Part shown: in pieces, positions 6,953-13,814 of the stretch
Layout of the letters: the number at the start of each line of letters is the position of its first letter
Numbering within the stretch: the stretch's first letter is position 1
NCBI GenBank assembly: GCA_035637315.1
Contig: DASPXK010000300.1
Coordinates: 1 to 14,574, forward strand
Direction of reading: 5' to 3'
DNA from: DASPXK01 sp035637315
GTDB taxonomy: Bacteria > Chloroflexota > UBA6077 > JACCZL01
Length of the DNA: 14,574 nucleotides
Made by a program: the position numbers and the translations under genes
The notes under the pieces: model-generated
Databases searched by the model: none
The model's input: only the letters and a program-made list of their open reading frames with translations
Told to the model about the DNA's origin: nothing

Positions 6953-6976
6953 TGCTCATTCCTCATCCCTCATTCC
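6904..6976. repeat. Heptamer array C: inverted arms of GGAATGA / TCATTCC units
   Basis: Left arm 6904-6931 has four heptamers related to GGAATGA. After a 17-bp spacer, the right arm 6949-6976 has four units related to TCATTCC. Paired unit by unit, the arms match at 23 of 28 positions. The right arm contains both the folC stop (TGA, 6958-6956) and the larC start (ATG, 6952-6950). The left arm and spacer code for larC residues 2-16. The array is therefore transcribed and largely translated. Confidence 0.9.
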
Positions 6977-8344
6977 TGACGTCGCCTCGATCGCCTCGGC
7001 GACCAAGAACAGCGATCCGGTCACGCACACCAGATCATCAGAGTCTGCCCGGGTCAGGGCCAGGCCGACGGCTTTTCCGACCTCAGCCTCGATTCGGGGC
7101 TCGGCGCCGTAAGATCGCGCCGCTGTCGCGAGCACGTCCAGCGGGCAGGCGCGGTAGTGCTCGGACCGCGAGACGACGAGGCTGTCGGCCGCAGGCAGGA
7201 GTGCTTCCAGGACGCCGTCGAGGTCCTTGCCCTCGGTCATGCCCAGGACAAGATGGAGGCGACGATAGGCGAAACATTCTCGCAGTGCCTCGACGAGTCG
7301 AAGGGCTGAGTCGCGGTTGTGAGCGCCGTCGACCAATAGCCACGGGCGGCGGCGGAGGAGTTGAAGTCGACCCGGCCAGACGACCTCGGCCAGGCCACGC
7401 CTGACGGCGTCGGAGCTGATCGAGAAGCCACATTCGCCCAGCGCGTGGGCGGCCGCGACTGCCAGGGTGGCGTTGTCACGCTGGTGCCGGCCAAGGAGCG
7501 GGATCGCCAGGTGATCGAATCGGACGCCTGGCCCGTTCACGGTGAAGCGCCCGCAGGCGGGTCGGTCGTCGTCGCCCGACCAGCGCCATTCTCGGCCTAG
7601 CACCTCCAGACGAGTGCCACGCTCGCAAGCGATGCGTTCAACCGTGGCCAGCGCCTCGGACGGCTGAAAACCGACGAGCGCAAGGCCGTTTCGCCGGAAG
7701 AGCCCGGCCTTCTCCACGGCGATCTCGGCCAGGGTGCTCCCGAGCGTCGCCATGTGGTCGTAGCTGATCGGGCCAAGGGCGACCAGTGAGGGCTCCACGA
7801 CATTCGTGGCGTCGTGCGACCCGCCGACGCCGACTTCGACGACCGCCAGGCGCAGCCCATGGCGGGCGAAGGCCGCGAACGTCAGCCCCGTTCCGACCTC
7901 AAACGTGGTGGGTGGTCCCAGGTCGGGACGCTCGCGTTCGAGCGCCTCGACCGCGGAGCGGACCACGCGCGTCAACTCTACCACCTCGCCCGGCTCGATT
8001 AGCCGGCCGCTCAGCCTGGTCCGCTCTCGCCAGCTGTGAAGGTGCGGCTGAGCGTACAGGCCAGTCGAATGGCCGGCCGCGCGGGCCATCGAGTCGAGCA
8101 TGGCCGCGGTCGAGCCCTTGCCCTTCGTGCCCGCTACCAGCACACTGCTGAAGCGTTGGTGGGGATTGCCGAGCCTGGCGAGCAAGTCGCGCATACGCGG
8201 CAGTTTGCGCGGGCGATCTTGCAGGATGTCGGGCGCCGGACGGGCTAGCGGCGAGAAGCCGTACAGATAGACCAGAGCCTGCTGATAGGCTTCGTCCCGA
8301 ATGGCGCGGTCAGGCAGCGGCGGGTCGACAGCGGGCCTCGGCAT
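6956..8344 (-). CDS. folC: Folylpolyglutamate synthase / dihydrofolate synthase
   Basis: A 462-residue Mur-ligase-family enzyme that adds glutamate to (dihydro)folate using ATP. The P-loop is AGTKGKGSTAAM (residues 71-82). VGVGGSHDATNVVEPSLVAL and the DHMATLGSTLAEIAVEKAG segment are standard for the central domain. LVDGAHNRDSALRLVEAL is the C-terminal glutamate ligase motif. ATG at 8344 is chosen because the N-terminal helix begins there. Upstream in-frame codons read low-complexity sequence overlapping the divergent gene's leader. A TATACT -10 box lies seven bases upstream, so the message may be leaderless. The last residues, GMRDEE, and the stop come from heptamer array C. Confidence 0.92.
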   Translation of the reverse strand: MPRPAVDPPLPDRAIRDEAYQQALVYLYGFSPLARPAPDILQDRPRKLPRMRDLLARLGNPHQRFSSVLVAGTKGKGSTAAMLDSMARAAGHSTGLYAQPHLHSWRERTRLSGRLIEPGEVVELTRVVRSAVEALERERPDLGPPTTFEVGTGLTFAAFARHGLRLAVVEVGVGGSHDATNVVEPSLVALGPISYDHMATLGSTLAEIAVEKAGLFRRNGLALVGFQPSEALATVERIACERGTRLEVLGREWRWSGDDDRPACGRFTVNGPGVRFDHLAIPLLGRHQRDNATLAVAAAHALGECGFSISSDAVRRGLAEVVWPGRLQLLRRRPWLLVDGAHNRDSALRLVEALRECFAYRRLHLVLGMTEGKDLDGVLEALLPAADSLVVSRSEHYRACPLDVLATAARSYGAEPRIEAEVGKAVGLALTRADSDDLVCVTGSLFLVAEAIEATSGMRDEE

Positions 8345-8351
8345 CCTGGCC

Positions 8352-8357
8352 AGTATA
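8352..8357 (-). promoter_or_regulatory. -10 box for a possibly leaderless folC transcript
   Basis: TATACT on the minus strand ends seven bases before the folC ATG at 8344, placing the expected transcription start at or next to the start codon. No good -35 box is seen. The ATG has only a weak CAGG upstream, consistent with leaderless initiation. Confidence 0.4.
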
Positions 8358-8391
8358 GCCGCCGACTGAACCGAGGGGCCCCAAAGTTGCG

Positions 8392-8397
8392 TATACT
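8392..8397 (+). promoter_or_regulatory. -10 box for the divergent oxidoreductase gene
   Basis: TATACT on the plus strand, about 35 bp from the opposite-strand TATACT of folC, would give a leader of roughly 85 nt to the TTG start at 8490. No clear -35 is present. Confidence 0.35.
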
Positions 8398-8489
8398 GAT
8401 TGTCGGACCGGGCCACCTCTCGCGCCGGATCGGCGCCCGGGGGTGGCCCTTTGAATGCGAGGCGGCGGGGCGGCGCTTCGGAGGAGCGA

Positions 8490-9707
8490 TTGGCCGAGCG
8501 AGAGAAGCGGTTTGTGATCGTCGGCAACGGCGTCGCGGGCACCACCTGCGCCGAGACACTCCGCAAAAACGACCCCAGCTGTCAGATCACGCTCATCGCC
8601 GACGAGCGCTGGCCGCTGTATAACCGCGTCGCGCTGCCACCCTACATCAAGGAGAAGGTCACTCGGGAGAAGGTCTTCTTACGGACCGTCGAACAGCACG
8701 TCGAGCGGGGGATCAAGCTTATGGTGGATACCCGCGCCGTCGCCGTCGACATCGAGGAGCGGACCGTCAGGCTCGACAGCGGCAAAAAGCTGGGCTACGA
8801 TGCGCTGCTGGTCGCAACGGGCGGACGACCGAATCCCGTCAAGGCGCCCGGGGCCAAAGGCATCAGCGGTATCTTCAACTTCCAGTATTTCGACGACGCC
8901 CAGGCGATCCTCGAAGCCGAGCACCATTCGAAGCGGGCGGCGGTGACCGGCGGCAGCTACATCGCCTACGAGCTAGCCGAGGCGTTTCGCCAGCAGGGGC
9001 TGGAGACCTACTGGCTGATTCGGGGGCCGCGCTTCCTCAGGCGGGTCCTGGACGAGGAGGGCGGCGCGCTGGTGCACGACATCGCCGTCGACCACGGCGT
9101 GCATATGCTCTACAACGAGACCGTCAAAGAAGTCGTCCGGAGCAACGGCAGCCTCTCAGGCGTCAAGACGGCCGGCGGCCAGAGCCTGGACGTGCAGATG
9201 CTCGGAGCCGGGCTCGGGATGACCATGAATCTCGAGCTACTCAAGGACACGCCCGTCGAGACCCATGACGGCATCCTGACCAACGAATACCTCGAGACGA
9301 ACGTCCCCGGCATCTACGCCGCCGGCGACGTGGCCGAGTTCTTCGACGTCACGATCAACCGCCACAACATGATGGGCACCTGGGGCAACTCCATCGGCCA
9401 CGGGCGAGTGACGGCGCTGAACATGCTCGGCCAGCGGACGGTCTACAACGATATCCCGATGTACTCCAGCACGCTGTTCGACTCGTACATTCGAGTGATC
9501 GGCCTGACGCCCGAGAACTGCCCTGATCTGGAGTCGGTCGAGCGCCTCGACTCGCGCAACCGCAGCTACCAGCGCCTCTTCTTCCTGGAGGGCCGCCTCG
9601 TCGGGGCCTGCCTGATTGGCGACATGCGGTTTCGGCAAAAGATCTTCGCCTGCATCAAGAGCCGCGACGAGATCCCAGTCGAAGAGCGCGCCCACCTCTT
9701 GGCCTGA
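8490..9707 (+). CDS. FAD/NAD(P)-dependent pyridine nucleotide oxidoreductase
   Basis: A 405-residue two-dinucleotide-fold flavoprotein of the ferredoxin/rubredoxin-reductase-like group, also resembling the N-terminal part of NirB. The FAD fold starts VIVGNGVAGTTCAETL (GxGxxG at residues 12-17). LLVATGGRP precedes the NAD fold. The FAD ribityl-binding motif is IYAAGDVAEF (Asp280). There is no CxxC redox disulfide. The second nucleotide motif is unusual: TGGSYIAYELAE (residues 153-164), where GGGYIG is expected. The start is TTG at 8490, behind GGAGGAG (8480-8486); upstream in-frame codons to 8400 are low-complexity and lack a ribosome site. It stands alone, diverging from folC, so no electron partner is evident. 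Confidence 0.85.
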   Translation: MAEREKRFVIVGNGVAGTTCAETLRKNDPSCQITLIADERWPLYNRVALPPYIKEKVTREKVFLRTVEQHVERGIKLMVDTRAVAVDIEERTVRLDSGKKLGYDALLVATGGRPNPVKAPGAKGISGIFNFQYFDDAQAILEAEHHSKRAAVTGGSYIAYELAEAFRQQGLETYWLIRGPRFLRRVLDEEGGALVHDIAVDHGVHMLYNETVKEVVRSNGSLSGVKTAGGQSLDVQMLGAGLGMTMNLELLKDTPVETHDGILTNEYLETNVPGIYAAGDVAEFFDVTINRHNMMGTWGNSIGHGRVTALNMLGQRTVYNDIPMYSSTLFDSYIRVIGLTPENCPDLESVERLDSRNRSYQRLFFLEGRLVGACLIGDMRFRQKIFACIKSRDEIPVEERAHLLA

Positions 9708-9811
9708 CCGAGCCGGGCGGTGGTTCAGTTAAAACGCCTGGGGTAGGGCCTACGATCGCGCTGAGTCCATCAGAGGGTACGCCGGCGAACTGGCGACCGG
9801 ATCAGTCCCAG

Positions 9812-9838
9812 CTAGGGCGCGGCATGCCGTGCCCCTAG
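9812..9838. repeat. Palindromic element, copy 2, upstream of chrA
   Basis: The core 9815-9834 differs by one base from the palindrome at 3010-3029 and is flanked by CTAG on both sides, extending the symmetry to about 27 bp. It lies where the -35 region of the chrA promoter would be, 15 bp upstream of a TACACT -10-like box. It may be just a dispersed palindrome, or it may modulate this promoter. Confidence 0.8.
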
Positions 9839-9848
9839 CGGGCCAGGC

Positions 9849-9854
9849 TACACT
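9849..9854 (+). promoter_or_regulatory. -10-like box for chrA
   Basis: TACACT ends ten bases before the ATG at 9865, so transcription would begin only three or four bases upstream of the start codon. No Shine-Dalgarno is visible, consistent with a near-leaderless message. The -35 position falls in the palindromic element and has poor consensus. Confidence 0.35.
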
Positions 9855-9864
9855 CCGAGCTTGC

Positions 9865-11067
9865 ATGGACGACAAAGAGCAGGAACACGCCGGTGGCTCG
9901 CCGCTGGAAGTGCTGGGCGTCTTCGGGCGGCTCGGCCTGACGTCGTTCGGCGGTCCGGTCGCCCATCTCGGCTACTTCCACGAAGAGGTCGTGGCTCGCC
10001 GAAAATGGGTCGACGAGTCGACCTACGCGGATCTCGTCGGCCTGTGCCAACTGCTGCCGGGCCCCGCCAGCAGCCAGGTGGGTATTGGCCTCGGCATCCT
10101 GCGAGCCGGGCTGCTCGGCGGCCTCGCCGCCTGGATCGGGTTCACGCTGCCTTCGGCGATCGCGATGGCGGCGTTCGCCTCGGCCGTCGGCGCGGCGGGC
10201 GCGAGCGGCGCCGAGGGATGGCTGCATGGCCTGAAAGTAGTCGCCGCCGCCGTCGTCGCACAGGCGGTCTGGACCATGGCTCGGACGCTCTGTCCCGATC
10301 GAGCGCGGGCCACAGTAGCGATCGTGGCGGCGATCGCCGTTCTCGCCTGGCAGACAGGCGTGGGCCAGATCCTGGTGATTGCGAGCGGCGGAATCGCCGG
10401 GTGGCGCCTGCTGCGGACCGAGGACGCTCAACCGAGGGCCCCAGTGCGCGTGCCGGTGTCCCGTGGGCTGGCTCTGGCTTGCGGGCTGTTGTTCGGTAGC
10501 CTGCTGATCGGCTTGCCGCTGCTCCGCCAACTCGTGCCGGGCCAGCCACTGGCCGTGGTCGATTCCTTCTACCGGGTCGGGTCTTTCGTATTCGGTGGGG
10601 GCCACGTGGTGCTGCCCCTCCTGCAGGCCGAGGTGGTCCCGCCGGGCTGGGTGACCAACGACCAGTTCATAGCCGGGTACGGCGCGGCGCAGGCGGTGCC
10701 GGGGCCGCTGTTCACCTTCGCCGCCTATCTCGGCGCGACGATTCGTCCGCTGCCGAACCAGTGGGCCAGCGCCGCGCTGACCCTGGCCACGCTCTACCTG
10801 CCCTCATCTCTGCTGCTTCTCGCGACGCTGCCGTTCTGGGAGGCGCTCCGTTCGCAAGTCGGCTTCCAGGCCGCCCTGCGTGGCGTCAACGCCGCTGTGG
10901 TCGGGCTTTTGCTGGCTGCCCTCTACCAGCCAGTCTGGACGACGTCGATCCGCGCGCCAGCAGACTTCGCGCTGGGCCTGGCCGCCTTCGGGCTACTCAG
11001 CTTCTGGAAACTGCCGCCCTGGCTGGTCGTGGTCCTGACCGCGATTGGCGGGGCGCTCGCACTTTGA
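9865..11067 (+). CDS. chrA: Chromate transporter, long-chain CHR family
   Basis: A 400-residue integral membrane protein with the two homologous halves of long CHR proteins. Half one has FGRLGLTSFGGPVAHLGYFH (residues 20-39) and a QLLPGPASSQVGIGLG segment. Half two has the matching GSFVFGGGHVVLPLL (near residues 238-252) and AAQAVPGPLFTFAAYLG. Hydrophobic segments occur throughout, about ten in all. Family members export chromate, probably in exchange for or as an analogue of sulfate; that substrate is known only for characterised members. ATG at 9865 is preferred over the GTG at 9829, which lies inside a palindromic repeat and adds non-conserved residues. No chrB-type regulator is nearby. 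Confidence 0.9.
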   Translation: MDDKEQEHAGGSPLEVLGVFGRLGLTSFGGPVAHLGYFHEEVVARRKWVDESTYADLVGLCQLLPGPASSQVGIGLGILRAGLLGGLAAWIGFTLPSAIAMAAFASAVGAAGASGAEGWLHGLKVVAAAVVAQAVWTMARTLCPDRARATVAIVAAIAVLAWQTGVGQILVIASGGIAGWRLLRTEDAQPRAPVRVPVSRGLALACGLLFGSLLIGLPLLRQLVPGQPLAVVDSFYRVGSFVFGGGHVVLPLLQAEVVPPGWVTNDQFIAGYGAAQAVPGPLFTFAAYLGATIRPLPNQWASAALTLATLYLPSSLLLLATLPFWEALRSQVGFQAALRGVNAAVVGLLLAALYQPVWTTSIRAPADFALGLAAFGLLSFWKLPPWLVVVLTAIGGALAL

Positions 11068-11078
11068 CCTAACCCGGC

Positions 11079-11098
11079 CCCTTCCCCAAAGGGAAGGG
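11079..11098. terminator. Hairpin after chrA
   Basis: A perfect 8-bp stem, CCCTTCCC / GGGAAGGG, with a 4-base loop lies 12 bp after the chrA stop, in the gap before the convergent SIMPL gene. There is no T-run next to it, so it is a weak candidate for intrinsic termination and might serve both strands as a 3' end stabiliser. Confidence 0.45.
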
Positions 11099-11152
11099 CA
11101 GACGGCCCAAGAGTCCCTTTCTCAGCAATGGGCCTGGTTTGGGCGCGGCGCC

Positions 11153-11854
11153 CTACGAGACGATGAAGGTGACGGTGACCTGCGTACGGACCTCCTGCTG
11201 ACCGGGCTCGACGGGTGGCGGCGGGGCGGCCGCGGCTGGCTGTGGGGCCGCCAGGGGCTGAACGCGTACTGGGGGAGAGGTCGCGTCCGACTCCGCTATC
11301 GACTTCACGCCCACAACCCGAACGCCGGCCAGGCCCGCGAGTTGATCGGCCTTGGCACGGGCGTTGCTCATCGCCAGCGCTCGGGCCTGATCCTTGAACG
11401 GCGTCATGTCATCCACCCCGAAGGCGACCCCATCCACCCGGTTGGCGCCGGCCGCGGTCGCGGCGTCGACGATCTGGCCAACGGCTCCAAGATCGCGCAG
11501 CTTGGCCTGCACGCCGTTCGTTACCCGATAGCCACGCAGGATAGTGTTGTCACGCTGGTCGTAGACTGGCGTGATGCCAAGGCGGGTTGTCCGAATGTCG
11601 TCGTGGGCGATACTCGAGCCGAGCAAGGTATCGACTACGGCCTGCATGCGCGTCGATGCGTCGGCCATGGCCGCGCCGAGCGTGGGCCCGACGTTCTCGA
11701 CGCCGAAGGCGACAAAGGCCACATCTGGCTGGACGATCACGCGGCCGTCGCCGACGACGGTCAGCGTCGACCTGAGGTCCTCGTCGGCCGAGGCCGGGCG
11801 GACCACCGCTCCGAACACGAGCGCTGCCAGCAGCAGCGGAATGGCGATGCGCAT
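11153..11854 (-). CDS. Secreted SIMPL-domain (DUF541) protein
   Basis: A 233-residue exported protein. ATG at 11854 follows a perfect AGGAGG (11866-11861) with six bases between. The signal peptide is MRIAIPLLLAALVFGAVVRP, with likely cleavage after ASA (residue 23). The mature part starts LRSTLTVVGDGRVIVQPDVAFVAFGVE, the typical SIMPL entry, followed by GYRVTNGVQAKLRDL and ARAKADQLAGLAGVRVVGVKSI. A Pro/Ala-rich loop (PAAAAPPPPVEPG) precedes the last strand VRTQVTVTFIV. The family is periplasmic or surface-located; roles are poorly defined. It diverges from the small HTH gene, with an inverted repeat between the two. Confidence 0.88.
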   Translation of the reverse strand: MRIAIPLLLAALVFGAVVRPASADEDLRSTLTVVGDGRVIVQPDVAFVAFGVENVGPTLGAAMADASTRMQAVVDTLLGSSIAHDDIRTTRLGITPVYDQRDNTILRGYRVTNGVQAKLRDLGAVGQIVDAATAAGANRVDGVAFGVDDMTPFKDQARALAMSNARAKADQLAGLAGVRVVGVKSIAESDATSPPVRVQPLAAPQPAAAAPPPPVEPGQQEVRTQVTVTFIVS

Positions 11855-11958
11855 GGGCAACCTCCTCGACCGTCTCGGAACGCTCGACGTACTCACAGAC
11901 GCCGTCAAACGCGAGTCCGTTCCACACACACGACCGTGGACGCCGGCCTCTGGCAGCG

Positions 11959-11990
11959 TCGATTATGCGCGGGTATGCGTCTATAATCGA
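11959..11990. promoter_or_regulatory. Inverted repeat TCGATTAT-N16-ATAATCGA with opposed -10 boxes
   Basis: Perfect 8-bp arms (11959-11966 and 11983-11990) flank 16 bp in the gap between the divergent SIMPL and HTH genes. The right arm overlaps a plus-strand TATAAT (11982-11987); the left arm overlaps a minus-strand CATAAT (11967-11962). There is also an 11-bp near-direct repeat, GCGTC followed by an AT-rich box, at 21-bp spacing. It looks like a shared promoter/operator, possibly bound by the adjacent HTH protein; the binding partner is inference. Confidence 0.5.
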
Positions 11991-12057
11991 GCCCAGCCGG
12001 CGGCGCAATGGTGTGCGTCGTAAAACCTGAGCCGTCCACCGTCCGTCGGATGAGCCG

Positions 12058-12411
12058 ATGAACCAGCTCTCACTCCTGCCTCTCGAGTCAGACGCTTCGT
12101 CCAAGGCTCAGCGGTCGGAAGAGCGGCGGACAACTGGTCGTCGGCGCATCGCGCCTACAACCGCGGTGGGGGCGCCTGGCTACATCTCGGTTCGCGCAGC
12201 GGCCGAGCGCCTGGGACTTCGGCCCCGCAGCGTGCTATGGCTGATCCAGCGCGGCCGGCTGCGCTCGGAGCGGCTTGGACGAATCCATTTCTTGCCGACC
12301 GCTCTAGTCGAGGCCTATCGGCGGGAGCGGGCGCGGCGCAAACGCCGTTCAACGTTGCGCGTTCGACGTTCAAGGTCCAGGGGCGCCCGGCCGCTCGAAC
12401 TAGAGCTGTAG
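12058..12411 (+). CDS. Small excisionase/MerR-type helix-turn-helix protein
   Basis: A 117-residue basic protein. Residues 42-90 form the winged-helix excisionase-type fold: YISVRAAAERLGLRPRSVLW (helix-turn-helix), then LIQRGRLRSERLGRIHFLP (wing) and the helix VEAYRRERARR. The first 40 residues look disordered and polar. The tail (residues 91-117) is strongly basic; residues 96-106 (RRSTLRVRRSR) are encoded by an arm of heptamer array D, so this part of the tail derives from repeat DNA. No integrase is nearby, so a role as regulator is more likely than as excisionase. The start at ATG 12058 has only a weak ribosome site. Confidence 0.75.
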   Translation: MNQLSLLPLESDASSKAQRSEERRTTGRRRIAPTTAVGAPGYISVRAAAERLGLRPRSVLWLIQRGRLRSERLGRIHFLPTALVEAYRRERARRKRRSTLRVRRSRSRGARPLELEL

Positions 12412-12483
12412 ACGACGTTCGAGGGAGCACCGGGGCCGCATCGCGGCGCCCTCGAACGTTGAACGCGGAACGTTGAACGGCGT
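12342..12483. repeat. Heptamer array D: 34-bp inverted repeat of CGTTCAA / TTGAACG units
   Basis: Arms 12342-12375 and 12450-12483 match at 31 of 34 positions when one is reverse-complemented. Each arm is itself made of heptamers: CGTTCAA, CGTTGCG and CGTTCGA on the left; TTGAACG and CGGAACG on the right. The spacer is 74 bp. The left arm is inside the HTH coding sequence; the right arm ends one base before the stop codon of the convergent PepSY gene (12486-12484). There is no obvious target-site duplication. Confidence 0.92.
12415..12459. terminator. Alternative 11-bp hairpin between convergent genes
   Basis: ACGTTCGAGGG (12415-12425) and CCCTCGAACGT (12449-12459) are a perfect inverted repeat with a 23-bp GC-rich spacer. 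It starts three bases after the HTH stop. Its right half is shared with the right arm of array D, so the two foldings compete. It could terminate transcription from both sides, though no T-run is present. Confidence 0.45.
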
Positions 12484-13410
12484 CTACTGTGGGCCCGCGA
12501 TCAATTGGCCCGTGCGGGCGTTGACGAGCACGCGCAGGGTCGGGCGCGACGTCTCCTGCCGGGCCCGGAAGGTTACGCTCCAGACGAGTTGCTGGCGGTT
12601 GTCGTCGTCGTACAGGACCTGAAGGCGAACGGCGACCGGGTCGCCGGTGTCCCAACGCGAGTCGGGTCCGCCGGTTCCGAAGATGGCGGCCTCGAGGGCT
12701 TGTGCACGGTCGATCGCCGGGCGGACGTCGATCTTCAGGGAGTCGCGCTGGGCCAGGTACCAGACCACGTCGCCACTGCCGGCTGACAGGGCGATCGAGA
12801 CCGAGATGGGCAGCTCGGCGCCCGAGTCCGCGGCGATCTGATTCCACTTGAAGCTGTGCAGGACGTTGTTCTCGCTCGGTCGGCTCGACCGCTCAACGAG
12901 AACGAGGTCAGCGAAGCCATAGAACCGTTCGCGGGCGTAGCGCTCGGCGATGCGCTCGGCGTCGGCCTGGCCGAGTCCGAACGGCGGGGTGGCGGGAGTC
13001 AGGCGGCTGCGGAGCGTTGCCTCGATCACCTCGCCGGTCCGAGCGTCGATTTTGAAGAAGTCCTCGCCCCGCGTGGGGCCAAGCGATTCCAGATAATAGA
13101 GCTCGGTCCGTCGTGCGCTCCGAGGATCGCTCTGCAGCCCGCCCTCCAGCGCCAAACCAGGCTCACCGGCGAACCGGCGGGCGTTACTCACCGCCTGCTT
13201 CAGCCCGATCAGGGGGGCGTTCGGACGCGGCGGACCGCGATACGTAATTGCGGAACCGGCTCTAGGCTCGTCAGCGGGAACAGCCGCCGATTGGCCCGGC
13301 GACGCGCGGCCGCCCACGCCCATCCAGATCAGGCCGATGACCACGACCAGGAGGGCGTAGGGCAGCGCACCGGGTGCGAGCACCAGGCGCACCAGCCTCT
13401 TGGCGAACAC
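12484..13410 (-). CDS. Membrane-anchored protein with PepSY/YpeB-like repeats
   Basis: A 308-residue protein starting at GTG 13410 behind AGGAGGAG. One membrane segment at residues 14-32 (ALPYALLVVVIGLIWMGVGG) anchors it; the rest is extracytoplasmic. The region FFKIDARTGEVIEATLRSR, followed by ADAERIAERYARERFYGFADLVLVE, and the later TLRVLVNARTGQLI are PepSY-type patterns (strand, D/N-ARTG turn, helix), as in YpeB and related protease-inhibitor domains. The architecture (TM plus two or three PepSY-like units) suggests an envelope role, but no partner protease is encoded here. The stop abuts array D. It may have its own promoter near 13489-13497. Confidence 0.72.
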   Translation of the reverse strand: MFAKRLVRLVLAPGALPYALLVVVIGLIWMGVGGRASPGQSAAVPADEPRAGSAITYRGPPRPNAPLIGLKQAVSNARRFAGEPGLALEGGLQSDPRSARRTELYYLESLGPTRGEDFFKIDARTGEVIEATLRSRLTPATPPFGLGQADAERIAERYARERFYGFADLVLVERSSRPSENNVLHSFKWNQIAADSGAELPISVSIALSAGSGDVVWYLAQRDSLKIDVRPAIDRAQALEAAIFGTGGPDSRWDTGDPVAVRLQVLYDDDNRQQLVWSVTFRARQETSRPTLRVLVNARTGQLIAGPQ

Positions 13411-13488
13411 GACTCCTCCTGCCGAAAGGCGCGGACATGGGCACGGCTGGCGCCGGGCGGTGAGAGGTGACCGCTATCCGTCAAGCGA

Positions 13489-13497
13489 AGTATAGCA
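13489..13497 (-). promoter_or_regulatory. Extended -10 promoter for the PepSY gene
   Basis: On the minus strand TGCTATACT is an extended -10 element (TGn plus TATACT, box at 13494-13489). It would start transcription about 70 bases before the GTG at 13410. No recognisable -35 is seen, which extended -10 promoters can do without. Confidence 0.45.
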
Positions 13498-13547
13498 AGA
13501 GGAGCGACCTGGGCCGCGCGATAAGCTCGCGGATGGGAAGGGCCGGC

Positions 13548-13808
13548 CTAGCCGCGGACCAGGCGCCGAAAGCGGTGCTGCAGCCGGCGCGAATCCTCGG
13601 CAGCGGGCGCATCGCCCACGCCCCGAAGCTCGGCCAGGTAGGCTGCAAGGGCTTCTCCGAACTCCGCCTGCTCCGGATCAGCAGGGTCCAGTCGGCCGTG
13701 AAGCCGCTCGCAGGCTTGGACGGCCTGTGGCCACGCCTCACCGGCCAGCCACTGACCGGCCAGCTCGATCAGATCCACTACAGCCGGGTCGGCTCTCCAG
13801 CCCCGCAT
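13548..13808 (-). CDS. Small helical protein of unknown function
   Basis: An 86-residue frame starting at ATG 13808, six bases after the stop of the gene upstream, so the two are probably translated as a pair. The composition is helical and rich in Ala, Leu, Glu and Arg: DLIELAGQWLAGEAWPQAVQ, then EQAEFGEALAAYLAELRG. The tail is basic (RRLQHRFRRLVRG). No signal peptide or membrane segment is visible, and I do not recognise a family. Tight coupling and normal codon composition support it as a real gene. Confidence 0.55.
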   Translation of the reverse strand: MRGWRADPAVVDLIELAGQWLAGEAWPQAVQACERLHGRLDPADPEQAEFGEALAAYLAELRGVGDAPAAEDSRRLQHRFRRLVRG

Positions 13809-13814
13809 CGAGAG

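Noticed and set aside
8345..8566. 74-residue N-terminal extension of FolC
   Set aside because: The extension is low-complexity, overlaps the leader and start of the divergent oxidoreductase gene, and exceeds the family's normal length.
9835..10605. Leftward 256-codon frame opposite chrA
   Set aside because: The translation is rich in Arg, Gln, Pro and His without domain pattern, while the plus strand encodes a clear CHR transporter.
12342..12483. Miniature transposable element (MITE) with 34-bp terminal repeats
   Set aside because: No target-site duplication is visible, the arms are made of heptamers like the other four arrays, and no second copy lies in the window. It is kept as a repeat array only.
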